Below are positions 8,533 through 16,590 of a DNA stretch of 64,000 nucleotides, piece by piece (the stretch's first letter is position 1; the number at the start of each line of letters is the position of its first letter). Origin of the DNA: an uncultured Pelagibacteraceae bacterium (GTDB lineage Bacteria > Pseudomonadota > Alphaproteobacteria > Pelagibacterales > Pelagibacteraceae). Location: positions 1-64,000 of the forward strand of contig CACOTF010000001.1 of NCBI GenBank assembly GCA_902630065.1, written 5' to 3'. A model generated the notes under the pieces. It saw only the letters and a list, made by a program, of their open reading frames with translations. It ran no database searches and was not told the DNA's origin. A program made the translations under genes and the position numbers.

Positions 8533-9566
8533 AAATTTCAATTCTACTCCCATATAAAGAAAATTTTACTCCAAATTATGCAGGAGCAGTTTCTCTTTTT
8601 TTAAATGATACTATCAAATTAAGTAAATATAAAAAAAATATTCAAGTTTACGGAAATACTTCTTTTAAAAAAAAGTTATTACCAAATTATACTAATTTAA
8701 ATTTCTCAAAATTAATCTTTAGAAGTACCAGTAAAACTTATGTAAAAAAATTTCTTGAGAACGAAAAAATAAAAAAGTCAACTTTAATAGAAGTTCATAA
8801 TAGGCCTGATTATATAAATTCTATTCATGAGATAAACGATAATATTGTTCTGTATTTTCATAATAATCCGCTAGATATGAAATCATCACAAACTGTAAAA
8901 GAGAGAATTGATGTATATAACAAAACAAAAAAAATAATCTTTAATAGTAATTGGACCTTAAAAAAATTTACAAAAGGTCTAAATAAAAAATATAATACTG
9001 ATAAACTTGAAGTTATTAATCAATCAACAAGTAAAAAAATTATTAATTTTAAAAATAAAAAAAAAATAATTTTATTTGTTGGTAGATTAAATGCTTCTAA
9101 AGGGTATGATTTATTCGGAAAAGCTATTATAAGTGTCTTAAATAATAATCCAGATTGGAGTGCGATAGTGATTGGTGATGAACCTAGAGAAAACTATATT
9201 TTTGAACATAAAAATTTGAAAAATTTAGGTTTTCAAAAATATAATGTTGTTACAAAATGGTTTGTGAAATCCGATATTTCAGTAGTTTGCTCTCGATGGG
9301 ACGAACCATTTGGTAGAACTGCTTTAGAAGCATCTAGTGCAGGATGTGCTGTAATTATTACAGACAAAGGTGGGCTAAGTGAGGCATCACCAAAAGCAAT
9401 GAAAATAAAGTCTCTAACTGTCAAAAATATTAAAAATTCAATAGAAAAACTTATTAAAAATGTGTCTCTAAAAAAGTCGTTACAAAAAAAAATTTATAAA
9501 CATTTTTTTTTAACAAACAATTATATTTCAAAAAAAATTGATAGTTACAGAGATAAGTTAATTTAA
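8529..9566 (+). CDS. Glycosyltransferase, GT4-like
   Basis: A 345-residue protein with a GT-B fold outline. The N-terminal half begins MKISILLPYKENFTPNYAG (an acceptor-domain start). The C-terminal half has ILFVGRLNASKGYDLFGKA and the donor-binding block WDEPFGRTALEASSAGCAVIITDKGGLSEA, with the EX7E-type glutamates. It should transfer a sugar from a nucleotide donor to a surface glycan or lipid, working at the cytoplasmic face of the membrane. Acceptor and donor cannot be told. It overlaps the GIY-YIG gene by ATGA and converges on the recombinase gene with a 6-nt gap. Glycosyltransferases beside an integrase are typical of variable surface-polysaccharide regions. Confidence 0.88.
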   Translation: MKISILLPYKENFTPNYAGAVSLFLNDTIKLSKYKKNIQVYGNTSFKKKLLPNYTNLNFSKLIFRSTSKTYVKKFLENEKIKKSTLIEVHNRPDYINSIHEINDNIVLYFHNNPLDMKSSQTVKERIDVYNKTKKIIFNSNWTLKKFTKGLNKKYNTDKLEVINQSTSKKIINFKNKKKIILFVGRLNASKGYDLFGKAIISVLNNNPDWSAIVIGDEPRENYIFEHKNLKNLGFQKYNVVTKWFVKSDISVVCSRWDEPFGRTALEASSAGCAVIITDKGGLSEASPKAMKIKSLTVKNIKNSIEKLIKNVSLKKSLQKKIYKHFFLTNNYISKKIDSYRDKLI

Positions 9567-9572
9567 GATTTA

Positions 9573-10526
9573 TTATAATTTAATTTTATTTAATGCATTA
9601 TTTTTAAATATATTTGCTTCTCTAATATATCTTCTAACCATTTGTGTTGATTTATGACCAGTCATAGCCATTATACTTCTCTCATCCGCACCTGACTCGG
9701 CAGCAACTGTTGCAAAACCAGACCTTAAACTATGACCTGCAAAATTTTTGTTTTCGATATCTGCTAACTTTAAATACTCTTTCATTAATAAAACTACAGA
9801 TTGATCAGTCAATCTTTTGTCTGTTAACGATAAACCTTTAGAAAATCTTGTAAAAATAGGTCCAGACTTAATTTTAGAAATTTCTAACCATCTTTTAAGA
9901 TTTATAACAGGACAGTAAATTTCATTATTAAAGTAGGGTAGTCCTTTAGTCATTCCTTCCCCGTATTGGTCAGTTTTTGATCTTTTTATAGTAATTTTTA
10001 TACCCTCAGGAACAAATTCTAAATCCTCATGATCAATTGAAATGAGCTCGGTTCTTCTGAAGCCTCCTCCAAAGCCAATCAAGATTATTGATTTATCTCT
10101 CAGTTTTTTTATTTCCTCAGTTTTTTGTTCATTTATTACATTAATAATTGATTTTAAATGATTGATTAATATAGGTTTTTTACCCTTCTGAACACTTCCT
10201 TTGACCCTTCTTATTCCCATTAAATTTTCAACGATGATTGGATGTTTTGTGTCTAGATAATGCCCTTTAAGCTTATGAACCATGCTTATTGACACTATTC
10301 TTCGTCTCAAAGTGCTTATTTTTGAGTTTTTAGCTAGATGGGTTAAGTATAAGGAAACTATTTTTGGCTCTGTTGGTAATGGATTTAATCCATGCTTTGC
10401 ACAAAAAGCACAAAAGTCTTTAAAGTCAGATTTATAAGCTCTTAAAGTATTATTTGCCTTTGAGGTTTTAAGGTTATTTAAAGTTGCCTCATGAAGCAAT
10501 TTTAGGTCTGTTGTCAGTTCATTCAT
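9573..10526 (-). CDS. Tyrosine recombinase / integrase
   Basis: A 317-residue site-specific recombinase with an N-terminal core-binding (SAM-like) domain at about residues 10-105 and a C-terminal catalytic domain. The catalytic set is complete: Arg157 or Arg158 in GGFRRTEL, Lys184 in RSKTDQ, His265 and Arg268 in GHSLRSG, His291 in TGHKS, and the nucleophile Tyr300 in VRRYIRE. The pattern GADERSIMAMTGHKSTQMVRRYI resembles chromosomal/plasmid integrases of rhizobia and marine alphaproteobacteria rather than XerC or XerD. It stands alone, converges with the glycosyltransferase gene, and has no recognisable phage or transposon genes beside it, so it may be a relic of, or driver for, this variable locus. 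No att repeats were found. Confidence 0.92.
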   Translation of the reverse strand: MNELTTDLKLLHEATLNNLKTSKANNTLRAYKSDFKDFCAFCAKHGLNPLPTEPKIVSLYLTHLAKNSKISTLRRRIVSISMVHKLKGHYLDTKHPIIVENLMGIRRVKGSVQKGKKPILINHLKSIINVINEQKTEEIKKLRDKSIILIGFGGGFRRTELISIDHEDLEFVPEGIKITIKRSKTDQYGEGMTKGLPYFNNEIYCPVINLKRWLEISKIKSGPIFTRFSKGLSLTDKRLTDQSVVLLMKEYLKLADIENKNFAGHSLRSGFATVAAESGADERSIMAMTGHKSTQMVRRYIREANIFKNNALNKIKL

Positions 10527-10609
10527 ATAATTACTATTGATAACATTTAATTATCATTAGTAATATATTAAGTGATTTTATATGTCAAATAAATTAATAC
10601 TAAAAATTC

Positions 10610-10789
10610 ATGACTATAGATGGTGAAATTCCTACAAGCTATTTTTTAATTATATCTTTAGGTTTAACTATATTGAGTTATTTAGTTTACAAAAAAAATG
10701 GAAAATCATTAGAAGTATATTTCTTGTCTGTTTTAACAATAATTTTCTATTTATCATATTTTATTCTAATTTTCGTTGGACCTAAATAA
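10610..10789 (+). CDS. Small membrane protein, two predicted helices
   Basis: A 59-codon reading frame from ATG at 10610 to TAA at 10787-10789. The protein starts MTIDGEIPTSY, has a first hydrophobic segment at about residues 11-27, a short basic loop (KKNGK), and a second segment at about residues 36-56, and ends FVGPK. Two hydrophobic stretches of membrane length around a positive loop are unlikely to arise by chance, but AT-rich DNA does favour hydrophobic codons. There is no strong ribosome-binding site. It sits divergently upstream of the recombinase gene. No family is recognised; it may be expressed with the integrase locus or be chance. Confidence is moderate. Confidence 0.5.
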   Translation: MTIDGEIPTSYFLIISLGLTILSYLVYKKNGKSLEVYFLSVLTIIFYLSYFILIFVGPK

Positions 10790-10793
10790 TTTA

Positions 10794-10816
10794 TTAACGC
10801 TATTCACAGCTGTTAA
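10794..10816 (+). terminator. Stem-loop after the small membrane ORF
   Basis: TTAAC plus GCT at 10794-10801 pairs with AGC and GTTAA at 10808-10816 around a short loop, with one unpaired T. There is no T-run on the + strand; on the - strand the stem is followed by an AT-rich tract. It may be a weak terminator or only a palindrome. Confidence 0.3.
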
Positions 10817-10862
10817 AAACCCTTAATAATCAACTATAAAGTGATACAAATCATATTTGCAC

Positions 10863-11066
10863 TATGATAGTTTCATCAATGAATTAAGAGGCAACTCTTA
10901 ACTGACCATCTGGGGAAAAATCGAGAGATTCAAGCCCAGAGGGCAGAAAACCACGCAGAGTAGCGCTAAAATTGCGGGGTGGAAGGCATGGCGGTAGCGC
11001 ATACAACGACGTGCCAAAAACTACTGATCTTTGTACCTGTAAAGGTGCAGAGATACAGGGTTTTTT
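10863..11066 (+). ncRNA. Unassigned structured RNA with own -10 box and terminator
   Basis: About 190 nt that are roughly half G+C by eye, far above the flanks. The + strand folds into successive helices: TTAAGAG/CTCTTAA with a GCAA tetraloop (10884-10901); CTGGG 10910-10914 with CCCAG 10935-10939, enclosing AATC-GAGA-GATT (10919-10930), another GNRA loop; CCAC+GCA 10951-10957 with TGC 10973-10975 and GTGG 10979-10982; GGCATG 10985-10990 with CGTGCC 11010-11015; then a strong terminator hairpin and six T. TATGAT at 10863-10868 could be the -10 box, putting the 5' end near 10875. I see no long coding frame with protein-like content on either strand. It does not show tmRNA, RNase P, SRP or 6S hallmarks. 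It could be a free small RNA or a cis-acting leader of the alkyltransferase gene whose ATG follows at 11073. Confidence 0.75.
11024..11066 (+). terminator. Strong intrinsic terminator of the structured RNA
   Basis: CTG plus ATCTTTGTACCT (11024-11038) pairs with AGGTGCAGAGAT plus CAG (11043-11058), with two G-U pairs, one bulged A and a GTAA loop, followed by TTTTTT at 11061-11066. A competing 6-bp pairing CCTGTA (11036-11041) with TACAGG (11054-11059) is mutually exclusive with part of this stem. Confidence 0.75.
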
Positions 11067-11072
11067 CTTTAT

Positions 11073-11348
11073 ATGATCCTCAAAGGTACAAAATTTCAAG
11101 TTAAAGTTTGGGAATACTTAAAAACAATTAAAAAAGGCAGTGTTTTAACCTATTCTGACGTCGCAAAGGGTATTAATAAGCCTAAAGCTGTTAGAGCTGT
11201 AGCTAATGCTATTGGAAAAAACCCATATGCTCCTAAAATACCTTGCCATAGAGTAATCAAGTCTGATGGATCTCTTGGAGGATATTCTGGAAAAGGTGGT
11301 ATAAAAACAAAGAAAAAACTACTTAAATCTGAAGGAATTTTGCTCTAA
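11073..11348 (+). CDS. Methylated-DNA--protein-cysteine alkyltransferase domain protein
   Basis: A 91-residue stand-alone copy of the C-terminal DNA-binding domain of Ogt/Ada alkyltransferases. It begins GTKFQVKVWEYLKTI, contains the helix-turn-helix part KPKAVRAVANAIGKNP, and the acceptor motif PCHRVIKSDGSLGGYSG with the reactive cysteine intact; it is therefore not an alkyltransferase-like (ATL) protein, which has Trp there. The usual N-terminal RNase-H-like domain is missing. It should remove alkyl groups from O6-alkylguanine. The ATG at 11073 lies just 6 nt after the T-run of the structured RNA and has no visible Shine-Dalgarno sequence. The nearest purine-rich stretch is buried in the terminator stem. 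Confidence 0.88.
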   Translation: MILKGTKFQVKVWEYLKTIKKGSVLTYSDVAKGINKPKAVRAVANAIGKNPYAPKIPCHRVIKSDGSLGGYSGKGGIKTKKKLLKSEGILL

Positions 11349-11859
11349 AAGTTAGCAATACCAACGTTTTTTTCAAAATTTAACTATATTTAGTATTACA
11401 ATTTAAAATTCCCCCATTGGTTGAAGCTTATAAATTGAAATATTTAAATTAGCCCTATATTTGGGCCATTAAACGCTATATTCATAAATTGCATTACTTG
11501 TGTAATTATTATGAAAATTACTATTTTTTTGTATGATTATAAGAATTAATATTAAGAAATTTCCATATCAAAATAAAATTAAGTTTTTATTATTGAAATA
11601 TTTGATATAAAATTTCTCCATATTTGTTGATTTTACTGAATTATTGTCCCCTATCTCATAATCCAATTTAATTGACTATTTTTATAATTCAAATAAGTGC
11701 ATATTTATTGATTATTTTTAATTACGAGCTCTTATTTAATTGAACATTTTATAATTTTATTCCATACTTTTTTATTTTATATATATAATAAAATTCAATA
11801 AATACAATAGTTTACAACTATTAATTAAAGTAATATATTAATAAATAGTACATATATAT
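11349..11859. other. Gene-free AT-rich gap
   Basis: About 510 nt with no convincing gene on either strand; the longest frames starting with ATG are about 25 codons or shorter. It contains one small GC-containing hairpin (GCCC 11452-11455 with GGGC 11463-11466), without a T-run, and long A/T tracts towards the 3' end of the DMT gene. It is by far the largest empty stretch in the window and follows the integrase and alkyltransferase genes, so it may be decayed DNA. I see no repeat, att site or RNA gene in it. Confidence 0.6.
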
Positions 11860-12708
11860 TTACTTATATTTATGATAATATTCTCTTTTAAAAACATATA
11901 AACCTGATGAAACGATTATAAAAAGTCCAATAAAAGTATATTTATCAGGAAAATCCGAAAACACATAATACCCTAGAATAAGGTTAGTAATTATCTCGAA
12001 ATAACCAAATGGTGCTAATTTTGAAGCATCAGCGTAACGAAGAGACAAAATTATTAATATATGGCCTAAACAAGCAAATATACCCATAAGAGACATCCAA
12101 GACCATTGAATTAGAGTAGGATTAATCCAAACAAAAGGAACAAAAAAAGATGCGATAATGGCCCCTACCACGCCCGTAATTAGCAATGTGAGTAAAGGAC
12201 TATCTGTTGAATGTAATTTTCGTGTTATTATTAGATAAAAGCCGTAAAAACAGCCTGTTCCAACAGCTGCTATACTAGCAAGATTAATCTCTATAATTCC
12301 AGGTCTTATGACAACTAAAATACCAAAAAAACCGACTAATACAGCAGTCCAACGTCTATATCCAACTTTTTCCTTAAGTAAAAAAGGAGAAAGAGCAGTT
12401 GTGACCAATGGAGCAACGAACGCCAATGTTAATGCTTTTGCCATTGATATTATAGAAATGGAGTAAAAAAAACATATATTTGCAAAAAATAAAGACAAAC
12501 CTCTTATTATTTGTAATTTGATATTTTGAGAAAACTTCAATTGTTCCCTAAAAAATAAAAACATAAAAAAAGTTGTGAATACAACTGTAAAAAAATATCT
12601 AGCCCATGTAATTTGAAAAAAAGATAAATCCGAAGATAAGTATTTTGCAATAGCATCCATAAAAGGCAAAACCATCCATGCGGATAAATTTAAAAATATT
12701 GCTTTCAT
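11860..12708 (-). CDS. DMT-superfamily (EamA-type) transporter
   Basis: A 282-residue membrane protein with about ten hydrophobic segments in two EamA repeats. Landmarks include ITWARYFFTV in the first repeat, MAKALTLAFVAPLVTTALSP and LKEKVGYRRWTAVLVGFFG, then the second repeat starting at about residue 145. Members export amino acids and other small metabolites; the substrate is unknown here. Its ATG follows directly on the TAA of the AEC-type gene (zero gap), so both are at the end of the transcript that starts at rplM. Co-location with hom and argC fits an amino-acid efflux role, but that is an inference. Confidence 0.9.
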   Translation of the reverse strand: MKAIFLNLSAWMVLPFMDAIAKYLSSDLSFFQITWARYFFTVVFTTFFMFLFFREQLKFSQNIKLQIIRGLSLFFANICFFYSISIISMAKALTLAFVAPLVTTALSPFLLKEKVGYRRWTAVLVGFFGILVVIRPGIIEINLASIAAVGTGCFYGFYLIITRKLHSTDSPLLTLLITGVVGAIIASFFVPFVWINPTLIQWSWMSLMGIFACLGHILIILSLRYADASKLAPFGYFEIITNLILGYYVFSDFPDKYTFIGLFIIVSSGLYVFKREYYHKYK

Positions 12709-13608
12709 TTAAGCAAAATATTTAAGAGCAATAAATACTGTAATTGGCACTGTAACCAATGACATTAAAGTAGAAACAACAATTGTGCTGGAAATATTAT
12801 CTACATTTTTTTTTGGTGAATACATTGAAGCAACCAAATAACATAATATTGCACTAGGCATAGAAGATTGAATTAGCAAAACACCAGCTGCAAAACCAGA
12901 TAAATTAAAAAATTTTATAATAAAAAAACCTACAATTGGACCAAGAATTACCCTACCAATTGATGTTATAATTGAGTCTCTCAAAGAAAATACTTTCATT
13001 TGGGTTAAAGCAATGCCTAAAGACATTAAAATCATTACAATCATTGCATAAGATAAAAGCATTGATGTATTAATCACAAAAACTGGCATTTCTTTGCCGT
13101 AGTATAAAAAGATAACGGTCAAAATAATTGTATAGAAGGAAGGACTTTTTGCAATTATTGAAAAATCAAATTTTCTTTTTGCAAGAAATATATTGGCAGT
13201 AAAATGTAAGAGTATTACCAAAGATGATATAGCTGCAGCTACACCCATTCCCAATTTACCATAAGCAAAAAGACATATTGGTATACCCATATTACCTGTA
13301 TTTGGTAAAAAAAAAGTAGGTAATTCTCTAATATAATCTTTTTTCATAAGAATTAAAAAAAAAAGTCCAATTAAAGCAAATGACGAAAGTAATATTAATG
13401 CGTAAATAAAATATTCTACAAATATATCAAAAGTAACACCTGTAGATGTAAGAGAGAAAATTACCAAAGCTGGAGTTCCAAAATTTCCAGCATAAGATGT
13501 TATAAACGAAGTATCAAAATTTGGATTTCTTTTCCCTAATAAAAAACCAATTCCAACAATAAAAAATACAGGGAATAGAACTTCAAAGAGCTTTAAATAA
13601 AGTTCCAT
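12709..13608 (-). CDS. AEC-family (auxin efflux carrier type) transporter
   Basis: A 299-residue protein with about ten membrane segments in the auxin-efflux-carrier fold. It opens with LFPVFFIVGIGFLLGKRN, has the mid-protein FFLPNTGNMGIPICLFAYGKLG typical of the family (the NxGxxGxP pattern), and ends with hydrophobic helices. Bacterial AEC members move organic acids such as malate or malonate. Its start overlaps the hom stop by 1 nt and it abuts the DMT gene, so it belongs to the same transcription unit. The substrate cannot be inferred from sequence. Confidence 0.9.
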   Translation of the reverse strand: MELYLKLFEVLFPVFFIVGIGFLLGKRNPNFDTSFITSYAGNFGTPALVIFSLTSTGVTFDIFVEYFIYALILLSSFALIGLFFLILMKKDYIRELPTFFLPNTGNMGIPICLFAYGKLGMGVAAAISSLVILLHFTANIFLAKRKFDFSIIAKSPSFYTIILTVIFLYYGKEMPVFVINTSMLLSYAMIVMILMSLGIALTQMKVFSLRDSIITSIGRVILGPIVGFFIIKFFNLSGFAAGVLLIQSSMPSAILCYLVASMYSPKKNVDNISSTIVVSTLMSLVTVPITVFIALKYFA

Positions 13609-14897
13609 TAAAAAAGTCTTAATAATACAGGGTTTTTAATAATATTTAAATTTGATTTAAAAGATTTAATACATTTCTGGTAATCCTTTTCCAAAGATTT
13701 GTGAGTTATAATTACAATAGAAGCAGTTTTGTTTTTATTATTTGGTATTTGTATTAATCTTTGTACAGAAATTTTATGTTTAGCAAATTTATTAGTGATT
13801 TCAGATAGAACACCAGGTTTGTCTTTAACTTCAAGTCTAATATATAAAGCATTAGAATAATTATCTGTATTATATATTGAAGGAGATTTTCTTTTATTGT
13901 CAGAAATCCCAAAGGGATATTTGATATTTCCACGTAAAATAGATAAAAGATCAGACATTAAAGCAGATGATGTTGGACCAGGCCCAGCACCCTCCCCTTG
14001 CAAAACACTCTCCCCTACTGGATTACCTTCAATTATAACAGCATTCATAACACCATTAACATTTGCGATGTAAGTATTTCTTTTAATTAAACACGGATGA
14101 ACTCTTTCAAATAATTTATTATTAACAATTTCTGTTATTCCCAATAATTTAATTTTATAATTTAATTGATTTGCAATTTCTAAATCTTTGTATTCTATAT
14201 TTTCAATGCCCTCCATTAAACATTTTGAATTTGAAACTTTATTATTAAATGCTAAAGCAGAAAGAATTTTAACTTTAGCTAAAGCATCGTAACCATTTAA
14301 ATCTAATTTTGGATTACCTGGTTCAGCATAACCTAATAATTGAGCTTTTTTTAATACAGTTGAAAAGCCAGACTTAGTTTCTTCCATTTCAGATAATATA
14401 TAATTACAAGTACCATTTAATATTCCATATACTTTACTTATCTTATTAGTTGCTAGCCCTTCCTTGATAGTTCTTAATACAGGAATTCCACCTCCCACTG
14501 ACGCTTCAAATTCTAAATTGACTTTATTTTTTTCAGCAAGTTTAGAAAGATTATTACCGTGTTTAGAAATTAATGCCTTATTAGGAGTTACAACATGAAT
14601 TTTATTCTTAAGCGCAAATTCTACAATTTTTTTTGATATACCGTCAGATTGACCTATAGCTTCAATTAAAATATCAATTTTATTATTTTTAAAAATTTTA
14701 AAAGGATTTTTGTAAAAAATTTTTTTATTAATTTTAAATTTTCTTTTTTTATTAATATTCTTTGCTGAAATTGCCGAAACAGAGATAATTTTTCCAGTTT
14801 TTTTTAAAATATCTTTTTTCTTTGTATAGAGCTCATTATAAAGATAATTACCTATCTGCCCTAATCCAACAATTGCTATATTAAGTTTTTTTGTCAT
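13608..14897 (-). CDS. hom: Homoserine dehydrogenase with ACT domain
   Basis: NAD(P)-dependent homoserine dehydrogenase, 429 residues. The Rossmann motif is GLGQIGNY near the N-terminus; the catalytic domain has GILNGTCNYILSEM and LDLNGYDALAKVKI with the catalytic Asp and Lys; a C-terminal ACT domain begins around residue 350 (VKDKPGVLSEITNKF). It reduces aspartate semialdehyde to homoserine, the branch point to threonine and methionine; ACT domains usually mediate threonine feedback. It sits 1 nt after the small lipoprotein gene and near argC, and metY, which uses acylated homoserine, is 3 kb away. The segment usually read as ADPxxD is here PGNPKLD, with one Asp changed to Asn. Confidence 0.95.
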   Translation of the reverse strand: MTKKLNIAIVGLGQIGNYLYNELYTKKKDILKKTGKIISVSAISAKNINKKRKFKINKKIFYKNPFKIFKNNKIDILIEAIGQSDGISKKIVEFALKNKIHVVTPNKALISKHGNNLSKLAEKNKVNLEFEASVGGGIPVLRTIKEGLATNKISKVYGILNGTCNYILSEMEETKSGFSTVLKKAQLLGYAEPGNPKLDLNGYDALAKVKILSALAFNNKVSNSKCLMEGIENIEYKDLEIANQLNYKIKLLGITEIVNNKLFERVHPCLIKRNTYIANVNGVMNAVIIEGNPVGESVLQGEGAGPGPTSSALMSDLLSILRGNIKYPFGISDNKRKSPSIYNTDNYSNALYIRLEVKDKPGVLSEITNKFAKHKISVQRLIQIPNNKNKTASIVIITHKSLEKDYQKCIKSFKSNLNIIKNPVLLRLF

Positions 14898-14898
14898 A

Positions 14899-15102
14899 TC
14901 AATTATCTAAACTTGGAAAACTACTTTTAACTCCATAATCAATTATTTTATTTTTGAATTCTTGAAATGAAAGATTGTTATTTATACCAAATATTGGCAT
15001 TTCAGATTTTTCATCATTTTTTTTCTTTAAAAAAGAATCAAAGTTTTGATTAGAACAATTATTTAAAAATAAAAAAATTAATAAAATTATTAACATTCTC
15101 AT
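14899..15102 (-). CDS. Small lipoprotein between argC and hom
   Basis: A 67-residue protein with a clear lipoprotein signal: hydrophobic stretch LIILLIFLFLN followed by the lipobox LNNC, so Cys near residue 15-16 would be lipidated. The mature part is short, Lys/Asn-rich and of no known family. I place the start at the ATG at 15102, which forms a TGATG junction with the argC stop; a TTG at 15105 is possible but less likely. It is the kind of short lipoprotein (LptM-like in position and size) found before lysA or hom in some proteobacteria, but similarity is not sufficient to name it. Likely anchored in the outer or inner membrane. Confidence 0.7.
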   Translation of the reverse strand: MRMLIILLIFLFLNNCSNQNFDSFLKKKNDEKSEMPIFGINNNLSFQEFKNKIIDYGVKSSFPSLDN

Positions 15103-16124
15103 CAATTTAATCCTTCATCAGACTTATATCCAAATAAAATATTCATATTTTGAACAGCTTGTCCACTACCACCCTTAATCAAATTATCTATTGCTGACAA
15201 TATAATAATTTTATTCTTATATTTGCTCTCACAAACGGAAATATAACAGTTATTTGTGTTTATTACTTCATTAGTTCCTAAAAAAGTGTTTGGTTTCAAA
15301 ATTTTAATGAATTTATTTTTTTTGTAATATTTTTTTAGAAAAGAATAAATTTTTTTAAGAGAATCATTTCTTTTTAGATCTAAATACATAGTAGTTAATA
15401 TTCCTCTAAACATTGGTGAAAGATGAGGTGTAAATTGAAATTTTACCTTTTTACCAGTTTTTATTTTTAGTTCCTGATCAATTTCTGAATTGTGTCTGTG
15501 AAACGCTAAACCATAAGCACTCAATGTCTCATTTAAAAATTTGTTGTTATATTTTTTATGAATATTTCTACCTGCACCTGAATAACCAGATTTAGAATCA
15601 ATTATGATATTGTTTGATTTAACAATATTTTTATTAATTAAAGGTACTAGGGGTAATAAAATTGATGTTGGATAACAGCCTGGACAAGAAATTATCTTAT
15701 ATTTTTTAATGTTCTTATTATTTAATTCAGGTATTGAGTAAATACTTTTTTTGATTAATTTAGGAGCATTGTGTTTGATTTTATACCATTTGAAGTAATC
15801 ACTGGCTGATTTAAGTCTAAAATCTGCAGCTAAATCAATTAAAATATTTTTATCATTTAAATTTTTTGAAATTTTTTGAGCTTCTCCATTAGGTAAAGCT
15901 GTAAATACAACATCAACGCTTTTTAATAACTCTTTATTAAATTTAACAATATTTGGTAGTTTGTATTTATTAAAATATTTATCATAAGAGCTAATTTTCT
16001 TACCTACAGAGGTATCACCACAAAGATATTTAATTTTAACTCTTTTATGTTTGGTTAATAATTTAACCAATTGAATACCTATGTATCCAGTAGCTCCAGC
16101 AACAAGTGCATTAATCTTAGACAT
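15102..16124 (-). CDS. argC: N-acetyl-gamma-glutamyl-phosphate reductase
   Basis: Arginine biosynthesis enzyme that reduces N-acetylglutamyl phosphate to the semialdehyde. The N-terminal Rossmann motif is GATGYIGIQL, the catalytic cysteine is in SCPGCYPTS, and later SGYSGAGR and FTPHLSPMFRGI are characteristic. At 340 residues it is the long (type 1) form. It follows rpsI by 33 nt, an arrangement (rplM-rpsI-argC) that is common in alphaproteobacteria. Its stop overlaps the start of the small lipoprotein gene. Confidence 0.96.
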   Translation of the reverse strand: MSKINALVAGATGYIGIQLVKLLTKHKRVKIKYLCGDTSVGKKISSYDKYFNKYKLPNIVKFNKELLKSVDVVFTALPNGEAQKISKNLNDKNILIDLAADFRLKSASDYFKWYKIKHNAPKLIKKSIYSIPELNNKNIKKYKIISCPGCYPTSILLPLVPLINKNIVKSNNIIIDSKSGYSGAGRNIHKKYNNKFLNETLSAYGLAFHRHNSEIDQELKIKTGKKVKFQFTPHLSPMFRGILTTMYLDLKRNDSLKKIYSFLKKYYKKNKFIKILKPNTFLGTNEVINTNNCYISVCESKYKNKIIILSAIDNLIKGGSGQAVQNMNILFGYKSDEGLN

Positions 16125-16157
16125 ATTGTAATATAACAGTTGTTAAATAAAATGATA

Positions 16158-16589
16158 TTATCTTTTAGAGAATTGATAACTTCTTCTAGCTTTTGCACGA
16201 CCAGGTTTTTTTCTCTCAACTGATCTAGGGTCTCTCGTGGTAAGTTTTTCTTTTCTAAGAGTTGGTTTTAGATTTTCATCAAATTGTAATAGTGCTCTTG
16301 ATATACCATGTACCAATGCTCCTGCTTGACCTGTGTGACCACCACCAACAACATGTGATCTAACATCATATTCAGTAGCTTGATTGATAATTTCAAAAGG
16401 TCTCAGTATTTGCATTTTATGTGTAGCTCTTGTGAAATAATCATCTAGATTTTTTCCATTAACATAAATTTTACCAGTACCTTTCTTTAACCAAACTTTT
16501 GCAATTGAAGTCTTTCTTCTTCCTGTTGCGTATTTAGCATCTTTGAAGTCTAATTTTATTTTTGAAGGTGTTGATTGATTTGCTTCCAT
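16158..16589 (-). CDS. rpsI: 30S ribosomal protein S9
   Basis: Ribosomal protein uS9, 143 residues. The conserved start of the core is YATGRRKTSIAKVWLKKG, the centre has GGGHTGQAGALVHGISRAL, and the C-terminus is the basic tail KARRSYQFSKR that reaches the P-site tRNA. A short N-terminal extension of about 15 residues precedes the core, as in other alphaproteobacteria. It lies 1 nt after rplM and shares its promoter. Confidence 0.98.
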   Translation of the reverse strand: MEANQSTPSKIKLDFKDAKYATGRRKTSIAKVWLKKGTGKIYVNGKNLDDYFTRATHKMQILRPFEIINQATEYDVRSHVVGGGHTGQAGALVHGISRALLQFDENLKPTLRKEKLTTRDPRSVERKKPGRAKARRSYQFSKR

Positions 16590-16590
16590 T

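Noticed and set aside
10863-11066. The structured RNA as tmRNA or RNase P
   Set aside because: No tag-peptide frame resembling ANDNxAxx, no CCA-type acceptor, and no GAGGAAAGTCC or ACAGAA core is present.
10863-11066. The structured RNA as 6S RNA
   Set aside because: The 5' and 3' parts do not form a long closing stem with a central bubble; instead there are several small independent hairpins.
10884-11099. A 71-codon open frame on the - strand across the structured RNA
   Set aside because: It lies entirely over paired segments of a GC-rich RNA, has no family resemblance, and the T-run terminator reads in the + direction.
11349-11859. Possible small genes in the empty stretch
   Set aside because: The longest ATG frames are about 25 codons or shorter, of low complexity, with no ribosome-binding site.
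8201-11859. att direct repeats of the tRNA-Glu 3' end
   Set aside because: I found no second copy of the T arm/acceptor sequence (such as GGTTCGATTCCCC) in the segment.
14899-15105. Calling the small lipoprotein LptM
   Set aside because: It shares only position, size and lipobox; there is no sequence evidence strong enough for the name.
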